A DNA stretch of 64,000 nucleotides from Mesorhizobium sp. J428 (lineage in GTDB: Bacteria > Pseudomonadota > Alphaproteobacteria > Rhizobiales > Rhizobiaceae): NCBI RefSeq assembly GCF_024699925.1, contig NZ_JAJOMX010000001.1, forward strand, positions 4,688,001 through 4,752,000. The letters are read 5' to 3'. Positions 8,713 through 18,622 of the stretch are shown here, one piece after another. The translations under genes and the position numbers were made by a program. A model generated the notes under the pieces. That model saw only the letters and a program-made list of their open reading frames with translations. It was not told where the DNA came from and made no database searches. Within the stretch, counting starts at the first letter, position 1. Every line of letters starts with the position of its first letter.

Positions 8713-8743
8713 CCACACAGACAGCCAGGACGGGACCAGACTT

Positions 8744-9802
8744 ATGAGTGCAGACCGACCCACGCCCGACGCAATCCGCCGTGCGCGCGCCGAAAACCCC
8801 AAGATGCGCGAGCGCGACCTCGCCGGTCAGCTCGGCATTTCCGAGGCCGAGTTCGTGGCCGCCTGGGTGGGCGAGGGGACCAGGCGGATCCGCCCGGACG
8901 TCGACGCCTTCCTGACCGGCATGGAGGCACTGGGCGAGGTGATGGCGCTCACCCGCAACGAGAGCGCCGTGCACGAGAAGATCGGCGTCTACGACAAGGT
9001 CGTGCTCGGCGAGCACGCCGCCATGACGCTCGGCGAGCAGATCGACCTGCGCATCTTCCCGAAGGTGTGGGCGCATGGCTATGCCGTGTCGAAGACCGAC
9101 GAGGACGGCACCGTGCGGCGCAGCCTCCAGTTCTTCAGCGCCAGCGGCGAGGCCGTGCACAAGGTGCACCTGCGCGCGGCCTCGAACGTCGAGGCTTACG
9201 AAAAGCTGGTCGCGACCCTGATCCATCCCGAGCAGGAGCAGACGCTGCGTGTCGTCGCGCCGGTGACCTCGATCGCGCCGGCTGTCAATCCGTCCGTCGA
9301 TGTCGAGGACTTGCGCGCGCGCTGGTCGTCGATGACCGACGTGCACCAGTTCATGTCGATCCTGCGCGACTTGAAGCTCACCCGCCAGCAGGCGGTGCAT
9401 CTCGTCGGTGAGGAATATGCCTGGCCGGTCGATCACGATTCGGTCGCGGCGATGATGCGGATCTCGGCCAACGAGGAGATCCCGATCATGTGCTTCGTCG
9501 GCAACCGCGGCTGCATCCAGATCCACAGCGGGCCGGTGAAAGAGATCAAGCCGATGGGCCCGTGGATCAACGTGCTCGACGAGACCTTCCACCTGCACCT
9601 GCGGCTCGACCACATCCGCGAGGTCTGGGCGGTGCGCAAGCCGGCAAGCGAAGGCCATGTGACGTCGCTGGAAGCATATGACGCGGCCGGCCAGCTGATC
9701 ATCCAGTTCTTCGGCAAGCGCAAGGAAGGCGCGTTCGAGCGCGACGACTGGCGCGGCTTGGTCGAGAACCTGCCGCGCGGCCCGCGCTCGACCGCAGCCT
9801 GA
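8744..9802 (+). CDS. hmuS: Haemin-degrading factor HmuS
   Basis: Cytoplasmic haem-binding protein of the HemS/HmuS family, which receives haem from the HmuTUV importer and is linked to its breakdown. The 352 residues form the usual tandem repeat: one half at about 30-160 (GEVMALTRNESAVHEKIGVY, QIDLRIFPKVWAHGYAV, SLQFFSASGEAVHKVHL) and a second at about 195-340 (IPIMCFVGNRGCIQIHSGPV, LDETFHLHLRLDHIREVWAVRKP, LIIQFFGKRKEG). Length and spacing are normal. It follows hmuP and is followed by hmuT after 13 bases. Confidence 0.95.
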   Translation: MSADRPTPDAIRRARAENPKMRERDLAGQLGISEAEFVAAWVGEGTRRIRPDVDAFLTGMEALGEVMALTRNESAVHEKIGVYDKVVLGEHAAMTLGEQIDLRIFPKVWAHGYAVSKTDEDGTVRRSLQFFSASGEAVHKVHLRAASNVEAYEKLVATLIHPEQEQTLRVVAPVTSIAPAVNPSVDVEDLRARWSSMTDVHQFMSILRDLKLTRQQAVHLVGEEYAWPVDHDSVAAMMRISANEEIPIMCFVGNRGCIQIHSGPVKEIKPMGPWINVLDETFHLHLRLDHIREVWAVRKPASEGHVTSLEAYDAAGQLIIQFFGKRKEGAFERDDWRGLVENLPRGPRSTAA

Positions 9803-9815
9803 GGAGAGAATGCCC

Positions 9816-10736
9816 ATGACCCTCTTTCTTCCCAACGCGCGGACGCGCCGCGCGGCCATGTGGGCGGCGGCCGTCGCGCTGACGCTCGCGGCCCTCGCTG
9901 CCCCGACGCCCAAGGCACATTCGGCCGAGGACATCGCTGCCGTGGCGAAGGCCAAGCGCATCGTCTCGATCGGCGGCTCCGTCACCGAGATCGTCTATGC
10001 GCTGGGCGAGGAGGGTCGGCTGATCGCACGCGATTCCACCGGCCTCTATCCGCCGGCCGCACTCGCCCTGCCGGACATCGGCTACATGCGCGCGATCTCG
10101 CCCGAAAACGTGCTCGGCATCAATCCGGACGCGATTATCACGCTCGAGGGCAGCGGCCCGCCGGAGGCGATCGAGGTCTTGAAGAAGGCGAGCGTTCCCT
10201 TCGCCACCGTGCCTGAGAAGTTCGACGAGGCCGGCATCCTGGAAAAGATCCGCGTGGTCGGAACCGCGCTCGGCGTCGAGGACAAGGCGGCGAAGCTGTC
10301 GGCCGAGGTGAAGGCCGACATCGACGCGGCGATCGCTGCGACGGCCGGAATTTCCGAGCGCAAGCGTGTCCTGTTCATCCTGTCGATGCAGGGCGGCAAG
10401 GCGCTGGCGTCGGGAACGGACACCGCGGCCGACGGCATCATCAGGATGGCCGGCGGCGTCAACGTGATCTCGGAATTCCCGGGCTACAAGGCGCTGACCG
10501 ACGAGGCGATCGTCACCGCCAAGCCCGACCTGATCCTGATGATGGACAGGGGCGGCGACCATTCGGCGGCGAATGCCGACATCAAGGCGCATCCCGCTCT
10601 GTCGCAGACGCCGGCTGTGCAGAACGACGCCATCGTGCGCATGGACGGCGCCTATCTCCTCGGCTTCGGCCCCCGGACGGCGGCTGCCGCGCGCGATCTC
10701 GCCAAGGCGCTCTACGGCGACCGCGTCCTCAACTGA
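9816..10736 (+). CDS. hmuT: Haem ABC transporter substrate-binding protein HmuT
   Basis: Periplasmic haem-binding protein of the HmuTUV importer. It has a signal peptide with an Arg-rich start (NARTRRAAMWAAAVALTLAALA ... AHSA), then the cluster A-III two-lobe fold: the typical opening RIVSIGGSVTEIVYALGEEGRL, DIGYMRAISPENVLGINPDAII, the helix backbone, and a C-terminal lobe ending RDLAKALYG. The ATG at 9816 has GAGGAGA at good spacing; the ATG at 9810 is too close to it. It sits between hmuS and the permease gene in one operon. Confidence 0.94.
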   Translation: MTLFLPNARTRRAAMWAAAVALTLAALAAPTPKAHSAEDIAAVAKAKRIVSIGGSVTEIVYALGEEGRLIARDSTGLYPPAALALPDIGYMRAISPENVLGINPDAIITLEGSGPPEAIEVLKKASVPFATVPEKFDEAGILEKIRVVGTALGVEDKAAKLSAEVKADIDAAIAATAGISERKRVLFILSMQGGKALASGTDTAADGIIRMAGGVNVISEFPGYKALTDEAIVTAKPDLILMMDRGGDHSAANADIKAHPALSQTPAVQNDAIVRMDGAYLLGFGPRTAAAARDLAKALYGDRVLN

Positions 10737-10745
10737 GTAGGGCCG

Positions 10746-11843
10746 GTGCTGCAAAAAGTATCAGACATGCCGGCCGCGGTCCGGAAGCCCTCATCTGAGG
10801 GCGACCGGCGCCAGCGGGCCCGGATCGCAATCGTCGTCCTCGCCGTCGCGCTTGGCGCGGCTTTTCTTTTCAGCCTCGCCTCCGGCGCCTCGGACGCGTC
10901 CGCGGTGGCGGTGCTCGGCGAGCTGCTGGGGATCGGCGCGGAAGGTGCGATGTCGGCGCGCGACCGCATCATCGTCATGGACATCAGGCTGCCGCGCGCC
11001 GTGCTCGGCGTGCTGATCGGCGCAGCGCTCGCCGTGTCCGGCGCGGTGATGCAGGGCCTGTTCCGCAATCCGCTCGCCGACCCGGGCCTCGTCGGCGTAT
11101 CCGCCGGCGCGGGGTTGGGCGCGATCTCGATCATCGTGCTCGGCGGCACCGCGCTTGCGCCGCTGACCGCGCTGCTCGGCATCTATTCGCTGCCGCTGGC
11201 GGCGTTCTTCGGCGGCCTGCTGACGACGCTGGTGCTCTATCGCGTCGCGACGCGGCGCGGCCAGACGTCGGTCGCGACCATGCTGCTCGCCGGCATTGCG
11301 CTGGGCGCCATGGCCGGCGCGCTGTCGGGCCTGCTGGTCTATATGGCGGACGACCGGCAGCTGCGCGACCTGACCTTCTGGGGCCTCGGCTCGCTCGCCG
11401 GCGCGACCTGGATCAAGATCGCGGCCGCCGGCCCGATCATCGCCGTGGCACTCGTCGCAGCACCGTTCCTGGCACGGGGGCTGAATGCGCTGTCGCTTGG
11501 CGAGTCGACCGCCAACCATCTCGGCATTCCCGTCCAGCGGGTGAAGTCGGTTGCGATCGTCACGGTGGCGGGCGCGGTGGGCGCGTCGGTCGCGGTTTCG
11601 GGCGGCATCGGCTTCGTCGGCATCGTGGTGCCGCACCTGCTGCGGCTGGTGATCGGCCCGGACAACCGCTACCTGCTTCCAGCCGCGGCCCTTCTGGGCG
11701 CGAGCCTGCTGCTTCTGGCGGATTCGGTCAGCCGCACCATCGTGGCGCCCGCCGAACTGCCGATCGGCATCGTCACGGCCGCCGTCGGCGCGCCGTTCTT
11801 CCTCTGGATCCTGCTGCGCAAGCGCGGCGTCATAGACCTGTGA
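10746..11843 (+). CDS. hmuU: Haem ABC transporter permease HmuU (FecCD family)
   Basis: Inner-membrane permease of the BtuC/FecCD type, with about ten hydrophobic segments. Family blocks are clear: RLPRAVLGVLIGAALAVSGA, MQGLFRNPLADPGLVGVSAGAG, LAGIALGAMAGALSGLL, the coupling region NHLGIPVQRVK and the end block GGIGFVGIVVPHLLRLVIGPDNRYLLPAAALLGA. A GTG at 10746 (365 residues, with GTAGGG a few bases upstream) is used; an ATG at 10767 is an alternative. Its TGA overlaps a possible GTG start of hmuV. Confidence 0.94.
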   Translation: MLQKVSDMPAAVRKPSSEGDRRQRARIAIVVLAVALGAAFLFSLASGASDASAVAVLGELLGIGAEGAMSARDRIIVMDIRLPRAVLGVLIGAALAVSGAVMQGLFRNPLADPGLVGVSAGAGLGAISIIVLGGTALAPLTALLGIYSLPLAAFFGGLLTTLVLYRVATRRGQTSVATMLLAGIALGAMAGALSGLLVYMADDRQLRDLTFWGLGSLAGATWIKIAAAGPIIAVALVAAPFLARGLNALSLGESTANHLGIPVQRVKSVAIVTVAGAVGASVAVSGGIGFVGIVVPHLLRLVIGPDNRYLLPAAALLGASLLLLADSVSRTIVAPAELPIGIVTAAVGAPFFLWILLRKRGVIDL

Positions 11844-11851
11844 GACCCGGC

Positions 11852-12643
11852 ATGATCGAGCTCAGCACGGTTTCGGTCGACATCGGAACGAAGCGAATCG
11901 TCTCGGACGTCTCGTTCGCAGCGCAGGCGGGCGAGGTGACGGCGATCGTCGGGCCGAACGGGTCCGGCAAGACGACGCTGCTGAAGGCGATCTCGGGCGA
12001 GTGGGCCTATCACGGCTCGATCAAGCTCGCCGGCCGGGAATTGCGGACCATGAAGCTGTGGGAAACGGCGGGCTTCCGCGCGGTGCTGCCGCAGGCAACG
12101 ACGCTGTCGTTTCCCTTCACCGTGCTTGAAATCGTAAGGCTCGGCCTGACGAGCGGGCGTTCCGGCGTAAGCGGATCGGCATTGGAGCTGTTGGCCGAGG
12201 AGGCGCTGGAGCGTGTCGACCTGGCGGGCTTCGCCGGGCGGTTCTACCAGGAACTCTCGGGCGGCGAGCAGCAGCGCGTGCAGCTTGCCCGCGTGCTGTG
12301 CCAGGTCTGGCAGCCGGTGCTCGACGGCCAGCCGCGCTTCCTGCTGCTCGACGAGCCGGTGTCGAGCCTCGACATCAAGCACCAGCTGGTCATCATGGGC
12401 ATCGCGCGGGACTTTGCCAAAGCCGGCGGCGGCGTGATCGCCATCCTGCACGACCTCAACCTGACGGCGATGTTCGCCGACCGGATCGTGATGATGCACC
12501 GGGGCAGGGCGGAGGCGGTCGGAAGCCCGTCGGAGGTGCTGGTGGACGAACGGATCAGCCGGGTGTTCGAATGCGGCCTGCGTGTCGGGATCACGCCGGC
12601 CGCGGGCGCGCCGTTCGTGCTGCCCCAGTCGGCGACGCTGTAG
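11852..12643 (+). CDS. hmuV: Haem ABC transporter ATP-binding protein HmuV
   Basis: The ATPase that drives haem import through HmuU. The 263 residues carry Walker A (GPNGSGKTT, about 35-43), a Q-loop (LPQAT), the ABC signature (LSGGEQQRV), Walker B (FLLLDEP), the D-loop (SSLDIKHQ) and the switch His (ILHDLN). The ATG at 11852 gives the usual MIEL start; a GTG at 11840 overlapping the hmuU stop would add four residues. It is the last gene of hmuPSTUV. The ~210 bases to rirA hold only a REP-like element. Confidence 0.95.
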   Translation: MIELSTVSVDIGTKRIVSDVSFAAQAGEVTAIVGPNGSGKTTLLKAISGEWAYHGSIKLAGRELRTMKLWETAGFRAVLPQATTLSFPFTVLEIVRLGLTSGRSGVSGSALELLAEEALERVDLAGFAGRFYQELSGGEQQRVQLARVLCQVWQPVLDGQPRFLLLDEPVSSLDIKHQLVIMGIARDFAKAGGGVIAILHDLNLTAMFADRIVMMHRGRAEAVGSPSEVLVDERISRVFECGLRVGITPAAGAPFVLPQSATL

Positions 12644-12770
12644 AAAAACGTTCGTCATGCCGGAGGCCGAAGGCCATGCGGTATCCATTGGCATGCGCGA
12701 TTGAAGCGCGGCTTTTCGCCGAAACAAAACGGCGTCAGAGGCGGAATCAGAACAGCGCCAATCCTCCTAG

Positions 12771-12810
12771 AAGAATGGGTCCCGGATCGCCTGCGGCGTC
12801 CGGGAAGACG
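12771..12810. repeat. REP-like intergenic element
   Basis: The stretch starting AAGAATGGGTCCCGG and ending TCCGGGAAGACG contains 7-base inverted arms (TCCCGGA and TCCGGGA). It has the same skeleton as the right arm of the inverted repeat at 3626-3655, where AGGAATGGGTCCCGG precedes CCGGGATGACG. It sits between hmuV and rirA, which face each other, and has no T-run. Confidence 0.4.
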
Positions 12811-12856
12811 TTCGTCTGTTGGATGACGCGTATAGTGACTTATGCCGTCGAAATTC

Positions 12857-13318
12857 TCAGGCCGCGGCGACAGGCTGCGCGGGCTGGGGGATGCCGAGAA
12901 GCAGGCGGACGTCTGTCCGATCCTTGACGAGATCTTCGATGGTGAAGCTCTCCAGAACGTCGAAGAAGGCGCCGAGCGCCTTGCGCAGCGCGCTGTTGAG
13001 GGCGCAGGAATCGATCAGCGGGCAGTCGACAGCGTCATTCTCGAAGCACTCCGCCATGGCGAAGTTCTCTTCCGTGACGCGCACCACGTCGAACAGGGTG
13101 ATCTCGGAGGCGGCGCGCGCCAGCCTCACACCGCCATTGCGGCCACGGACGGTCTCCACCAGGCGCGCTTCAACAAGCGGCTGCAAGATCTTGAAAAGAA
13201 ATAGTTCCGACACGTTATACGCCGACGCGATCTCGGGGATCCGGCTCAGCCGACCGCTGTTGGCCGCGCAATACATCATAATGCGGACGGCATAATTGGT
13301 CTGACGGGTAAGGCGCAT
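12857..13318 (-). CDS. rirA: Iron-responsive Rrf2-family repressor RirA
   Basis: RirA is the Fe-S-sensing global repressor of iron uptake in many Rhizobiales. The 153-residue protein has the Rrf2 winged helix (MRLTRQTNYAVRIMMYCAAN, VSELFLFKILQPLVEARLVE, GRNGGVRLAR) and the three cluster-ligand cysteines C91, C99 and C105 in the RirA-type spacing (ECFENDAVDCPLIDSC). It converges on the hmuPSTUV operon, whose promoter region has an IRO-box candidate, so it is the probable regulator of this locus. Its own upstream region contains an Irr-box-like palindrome at 13381-13393. Confidence 0.93.
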   Translation of the reverse strand: MRLTRQTNYAVRIMMYCAANSGRLSRIPEIASAYNVSELFLFKILQPLVEARLVETVRGRNGGVRLARAASEITLFDVVRVTEENFAMAECFENDAVDCPLIDSCALNSALRKALGAFFDVLESFTIEDLVKDRTDVRLLLGIPQPAQPVAAA

Positions 13319-13380
13319 TGGATCGCTTTCCTTGGACGTTCCGGGTTTGCCACCGGTTAACGTCTATATGCGCCCCTTTT

Positions 13381-13393
13381 TGGAATTATTCCA
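13381..13393. promoter_or_regulatory. Candidate Irr box (ICE-like palindrome) upstream of rirA
   Basis: TGGAATTATTCCA is a perfect palindrome about an odd centre, in an AT-rich patch 63 bases upstream of rirA. It matches the shape of the TTxxGAA-N3-TTCxxAA Irr box with G/C in place of A/T at the symmetric position. Irr repression of rirA is known in Agrobacterium. A weaker TGA-N9-ACA sequence at 13402-13416 could be a degenerate RirA site. No binding is shown here. Confidence 0.4.
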
Positions 13394-13428
13394 GACTAGA
13401 TTGAGATAAGCTGACAAAAAAGTTCAAC

Positions 13429-14890
13429 TTAACTTGTCTGCCATCGAACGCCGCCGCCTCTGCCGGTAGCTGCCTCGTAACCGGCGGCCGCGCGCAGCAC
13501 GTCGGCGTCGCGCCGCGGCGGGCCGATGAGCTGGAACCCCATGGGGCGTCCTCGCCCGTCGAGGCCCGCCGGCAGGCTGGCCGCCGGGCAGCCGGCCATG
13601 GTGGCGAGCGCCGTCACTTCCATCCAGCGATGGTAGCTGTCCATCTTCCGGCCGCCGACCTCGTCCGGCCAGTGGGTGTCGACGCTGAAGGGGAAGACCT
13701 GCGCAGTCGGCAGAGCGAGGAAGTCATAGCGCTCGAACAGGCGCAGCACGGCCTTGTACCACTCGGAGCGGACGACCGAGGCGGCATGAATGGCCGGGGC
13801 CATGAGATCGATCGCGCCCTCGATCTCCCAGACCGCCTCGGGCTTGAGCAGCGGCCGGCGGGCGGGGTCGTCATAGTGCACCTTGAGCGCACAGCCGCTG
13901 GTCGCGTGGCGCAGCGTGATGAAGGCCTGCCAGATCCGCTCGAAATCGACGTCCGGGATATGCGGCTCGACCGAAAGACCGATCGGCTCGAAGTCGCCAA
14001 GTGCGGCCTCGCAGAGCGCCAGCACGCCGTCCTCGGTCGCAAGGTGCCCGCCGAGATCACCCAGCCAGGCGATGCGGCCGCGTTCGAAAGGGCGCGACAA
14101 TTGCTTGGGGAAGTCGGTGTCGACGCCGCCGAGCGACAGCGGCGCGCCGGGCTCGTAGCCGGCCTGCACGGAGAGAAGCAGCGCGAGATCGGCGACGTTG
14201 CGGGCCATCGGGCCTTCGACGCCCATCTGGCTAATGAACAGCTCGCCGCCCGGCCCGCCGGGCACGAGGCCCTGCGAGGGCCGGAAGCCGTAAATGTTGT
14301 TCCAGGCAGCGGGATTGCGCAGCGAACCGCCCATGTCGCTGCCATCGGCGAGCGGAACCATGTGCAGCGCGGTGGCCACCGCGGCACCTCCGCTCGATCC
14401 GCCCGAGGTAAGGTTCTGGTCGAAGGCATTGCGGGTCGGGCCGAACACCTCGTTGTAGGTCTGCGACCCGAAGCCGAATTCCGGCACGTTCGTCTTGCCG
14501 ATGAAGATGGCGCCGGCGGCGCGCATGCGGGCGACGAAGAAATCGTCTTCTTCAGGCACGAAGTCGGCGAAGATGCGCGAGCCGTAGGTGGTCCGCAGCC
14601 CCTTGGTGCCGGCAATGTCCTTCACCGCGATCGGCAGGCCGAAGAGCGGTCCCGCCGTTCCACCTGCCGCCAGATGCCTGTCGGCCGCCTCGGCCTCGGC
14701 AATGATCTCGGCGCGCGGGCGCAGCGACACGATTGCGTTCACCGCCGGGTTGACCGCCTCGATGCGGTCGAGGAACGCCTCGGCGACCTCCCGGCACGAA
14801 AGTTCGCGGGCGCAGAATCTTCCGGGAGATCTCGACGGCGTCGAGGCTGCAGATCAGGCCGGGAGCGGGGAAAGGCGTCGTGTTCGTCAT
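13429..14890 (-). CDS. Amidase (amidase signature family), frameshifted near 14808
   Basis: Amidase-signature hydrolase. The N-terminus starts at the ATG at 14890 (MTNTTPFPAPGLICSLDAVE ISRKIL) and shifts frame at a GGG run (14808-14810), after which RELSCREVAEAFLDRIEAVNP continues in the next frame; one extra base explains it. The rest has the catalytic triad region: PIAVKDI with the Lys, TSGGSSGGAAVATA with the Ser-cisSer pair, and GSDMGGSLRNPAA, followed by FRPSQGLVP. The repaired length is about 486 residues. It could be an aryl/acyl amidase or a nylon-type amidase; nothing here fixes the substrate, and it is not next to gatB or gatC. It is transcribed away from the GNAT gene. Confidence 0.85.
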
Positions 14891-15026
14891 GCCGACTGGA
14901 TGCGCGCGGTGCGGGCCGCTTGTCAATTTCCAGCATGTGACAGAACTTTGGGTCTCGCGCGGCGTTCCGTTGACGCTCCGTCGCCGCGAGAAATCGTGGC
15001 TAGTATATATACGCACTTGAATTTTA

Positions 15027-15041
15027 TTGTGCGCTGCACAA
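15027..15041. promoter_or_regulatory. Perfect palindrome TTGTGC-N3-GCACAA upstream of the GNAT gene
   Basis: TTGTGCGCTGCACAA is a perfect 6-3-6 palindrome 58 bases upstream of the acetyltransferase start and within the amidase/GNAT divergent region. It closely matches two copies of TTGTGC-N3-GCAAxA upstream of the phasin gene at 18494-18531. A shared regulator, such as the PHB-responsive PhaR/AniA known from alphaproteobacteria, is a hypothesis. Confidence 0.4.
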
Positions 15042-15099
15042 TATCAGCTCCGACAACACGTCGATGACTCGCGGGAGGAACACCACGAGGATCGCGCCG

Positions 15100-15649
15100 A
15101 TGATGAAGAACAAGCACTCGCACCCCAGGCTCACAGGACAGATCCGCCAGTTGCGGCCGTCCGACCTTGCGAATTTTCGCGAGCACCTGCTGCGGCTCGA
15201 CCCGGAAAGCCGGCGCGACCGCTTCAACGGCATGACGGACGATGTCTTTGTCGCCTCCTACGCCGCGCGCTGCTTCTCGCAGGGCGCCACCGTGATCGGC
15301 TATGTCGAGAACGGCGAGGTGCATGGTGCGGCCGAACTGCACGAGCGCCCCGACCTCGACCCGCCGACCGGCGAGATCGCCTTCTCTGTGGAACGGCACC
15401 TGCAGCACAAGGGTATCGGCAGCCAGCTGTTCAAGCGTCTGATCGGCCATGCGCTTGCGCTGGGCTATGAGAGCCTGCGCGTCACCACGCATCCGAACAA
15501 CCAGGCGATGAAGTCCCTGGCGCGCAAGTTCGATGCGAGATCTGCACTTCGAAGACGGCGAGACGGTCGGATCGATCGACCTTACCGGCATGCACATGTC
15601 GTTCACGACGCACCTGCCGACAGGCAGCGTCATCCGAGCGGTCGTATAG
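15100..15649 (+). CDS. GNAT family N-acetyltransferase, frameshifted near 15537
   Basis: A GCN5-related acetyltransferase of about 182 residues after repair. Seen: RQLRPSDLANFREHLLRLDPESRRDRFNG, AAELHERPDL, the acetyl-CoA-binding block VERHLQHKGIGSQLFKRLIGHA and VTTHPNNQAMKSLARKFDA. At DA the frame shifts by one extra base; the continuation DLHFEDGETVGSIDLTGMHM ends at a TAG at 15647. ATG 15100 follows GAGGAT at nine bases; ATG 15064 is the upstream alternative. The substrate is unknown. It lies downstream of a TTGTGC palindrome shared with the phasin promoter region. Confidence 0.75.
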
Positions 15650-15852
15650 GTCTTTCACTGCCAAACACGCAGCCGGAACAACGGTTTGCGTGGCTCGCCG
15701 GAAATTTTTCGCGAGCCCCTTGAAAGGCAAAAATCCCAGAACCAAATCATCGTCCGCGCGGTGCCCCCGGGGCCGCGCTTGCCCCGCGTCCGCCGCTACG
15801 GAGGCGGCCGCGGAGGAATTTCAAAACCTGTTTGTCCTTGAAGGAGAACGTC

Positions 15853-16167
15853 ATGAAGTTCCGACCCCTCCACGACCGTATCGTCGTGCGCCGCATCGAA
15901 GCCGAGGAGAAGACGGCCGGCGGCATCATCATCCCCGACACCGCCAAGGAAAAGCCGAGCGAAGGCGAGGTGATCGCCGTCGGCCCCGGCGCCCGCGACG
16001 AGAGCGGGAAGCTGGTCGAGCTCGATGTGAAGGTGGGCGACCGCATCCTGTTCGGCAAGTGGTCCGGCACCGAGATCAGGCTCGGCGGCGAGGACCTGCT
16101 CATCATGAAGGAGAGCGACGTGATGGGCGTGATCGAGCAGACCGCAGAACTGAAGAAGGCCGCCTGA
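15853..16167 (+). CDS. groES: Co-chaperonin GroES
   Basis: The 10-kDa lid of the GroEL chaperonin. The 104-residue protein shows the whole family pattern: [19 protein letters not shown], the mobile loop with [28 protein letters not shown], the [17 protein letters not shown] strand and [14 protein letters not shown]. The ATG at 15853 has GAAGGAGAA upstream; an in-frame TTG at 15832 would precede that site. groEL follows 51 bases later. I looked for the CIRCE element (TTAGCACTC-N9-GAGTGCTAA) upstream and did not find it, so control by an RpoH-type promoter is more likely than by HrcA, but I could not place one convincingly. Confidence 0.97.
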   Translation: MKFRPLHDRIVVRRIEAEEKTAGGIIIPDTAKEKPSEGEVIAVGPGARDESGKLVELDVKVGDRILFGKWSGTEIRLGGEDLLIMKESDVMGVIEQTAELKKAA

Positions 16168-17844
<1,677 letters not shown>

Positions 17845-17863
17845 TCAGCCGACACTGACATGG

Positions 17864-17900
17864 AAAAACCCCGCCGGATCGCTCCGGCGGGGCTTTTGTT
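17864..17900. terminator. Bidirectional rho-independent terminator
   Basis: A 9-base GC stem (CCCCGCCGG at 17869-17877, CCGGCGGGG at 17884-17892) with a 6-base loop is followed by CTTTTGTT on the plus strand and preceded by AAAAA, which reads as TTTTT on the minus strand. It can end groESL transcripts from the left and phasin transcripts from the right. Confidence 0.88.
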
Positions 17901-17931
17901 ATGCGGACGCTACTTACGCGGGACGCTACGC

Positions 17932-18411
17932 TTACGCAGCCTTCTTGGTGTAGAGGGCCGAAATCTCGGACTGGATGGTCTTGGCGCCGTCAACGGCAGC
18001 CACGCGGGCGGCCTCGGCGGCTTCGCGGGCGCGCTCGAAGTTCGAGCGGGCGCTGTCGCGGACATATTCGACCTGGATCTGCGCCGCTTCGTTGAGCGAC
18101 TTGGCGGAGGCGACCTTCTCGACCGTGGCGAGCGCATGGCGGACATTGGCGAGCGAGGCTTCGACCAGGCCGCGCGTGAAATCGGCATAGCCGCTGACGA
18201 GCGAGGTCGCGAAGGTCTCGGCGCGATGCGTGGCGCTCTTGACGTCTTCGTGCAGGTTTTCCGCGCGCTCCTGCGCGTCGGTTGCCATGCGCTTGACGAA
18301 GTCGCGCGCGGCGGCGGGAACTTCCATTTTCGACTGAACGGTTTCGACGGCTTCGGAAAGCGCGGACATGGCGTCCTGGGCGACGGAAGCGGTGTTGGTG
18401 GCCTTGGCCAT
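17932..18411 (-). CDS. Phasin family protein
   Basis: Phasins coat polyhydroxyalkanoate granules. The 159-residue protein is almost entirely helical, Ala/Glu-rich and without cysteine, with family-like stretches such as SYADFTRGLVEASLANV-type heptads (GYADFTRGLVEASLANVR) and FERAREAAEAARVA. The ATG at 18411 (MAKATNTAS) is chosen because GGAGAA sits just upstream; ATGs at 18429 and 18423 overlap that site. Upstream are two copies of a TTGTGC-N3-GCAAxA motif that suggests PHB-linked control. It ends at the bidirectional terminator shared with groEL. Confidence 0.82.
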   Translation of the reverse strand: MAKATNTASVAQDAMSALSEAVETVQSKMEVPAAARDFVKRMATDAQERAENLHEDVKSATHRAETFATSLVSGYADFTRGLVEASLANVRHALATVEKVASAKSLNEAAQIQVEYVRDSARSNFERAREAAEAARVAAVDGAKTIQSEISALYTKKAA

Positions 18412-18493
18412 GATTTTCTCCATCCTCATAACGGGAGCAACGGTTCGCCTCGTTCACCATGACCCGAGGCTTAGCCGGCATATAGGTCGGCCA

Positions 18494-18531
18494 TTGTGCA
18501 TTGCAACATAAGATTTGTGTGCACTGCAAAA
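18494..18531. promoter_or_regulatory. Two tandem TTGTGC-N3-GCAAxA boxes upstream of the phasin gene
   Basis: TTGTGCATTGCAACA (18494-18508) and GTGTGCACTGCAAAA (18517-18531) are the same imperfect palindrome, centre to centre 23 bases, about two helical turns. They lie about 83 bases upstream of the phasin start. Alphaproteobacterial PhaR/AniA repressors bind TGC/GCA-type repeats in front of phasin genes, so these are good candidates for PhaR operators. No phaR is in the window. Confidence 0.5.
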
Positions 18532-18622
18532 AATACCGTGATTGCAGCGCATGCCGCAGGGCAGGGGTGGCGCGCATGGCCGCGGACGCCTAGATCACGG
18601 CGGACGAGCCGGATCGCATTCC

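Noticed and set aside
15650..15852. CIRCE element in front of groES
   Set aside because: No TTAGCACTC-N9-GAGTGCTAA match. A CTTGAAA at about 15718 could be part of an RpoH promoter, but no matching -10 was found.
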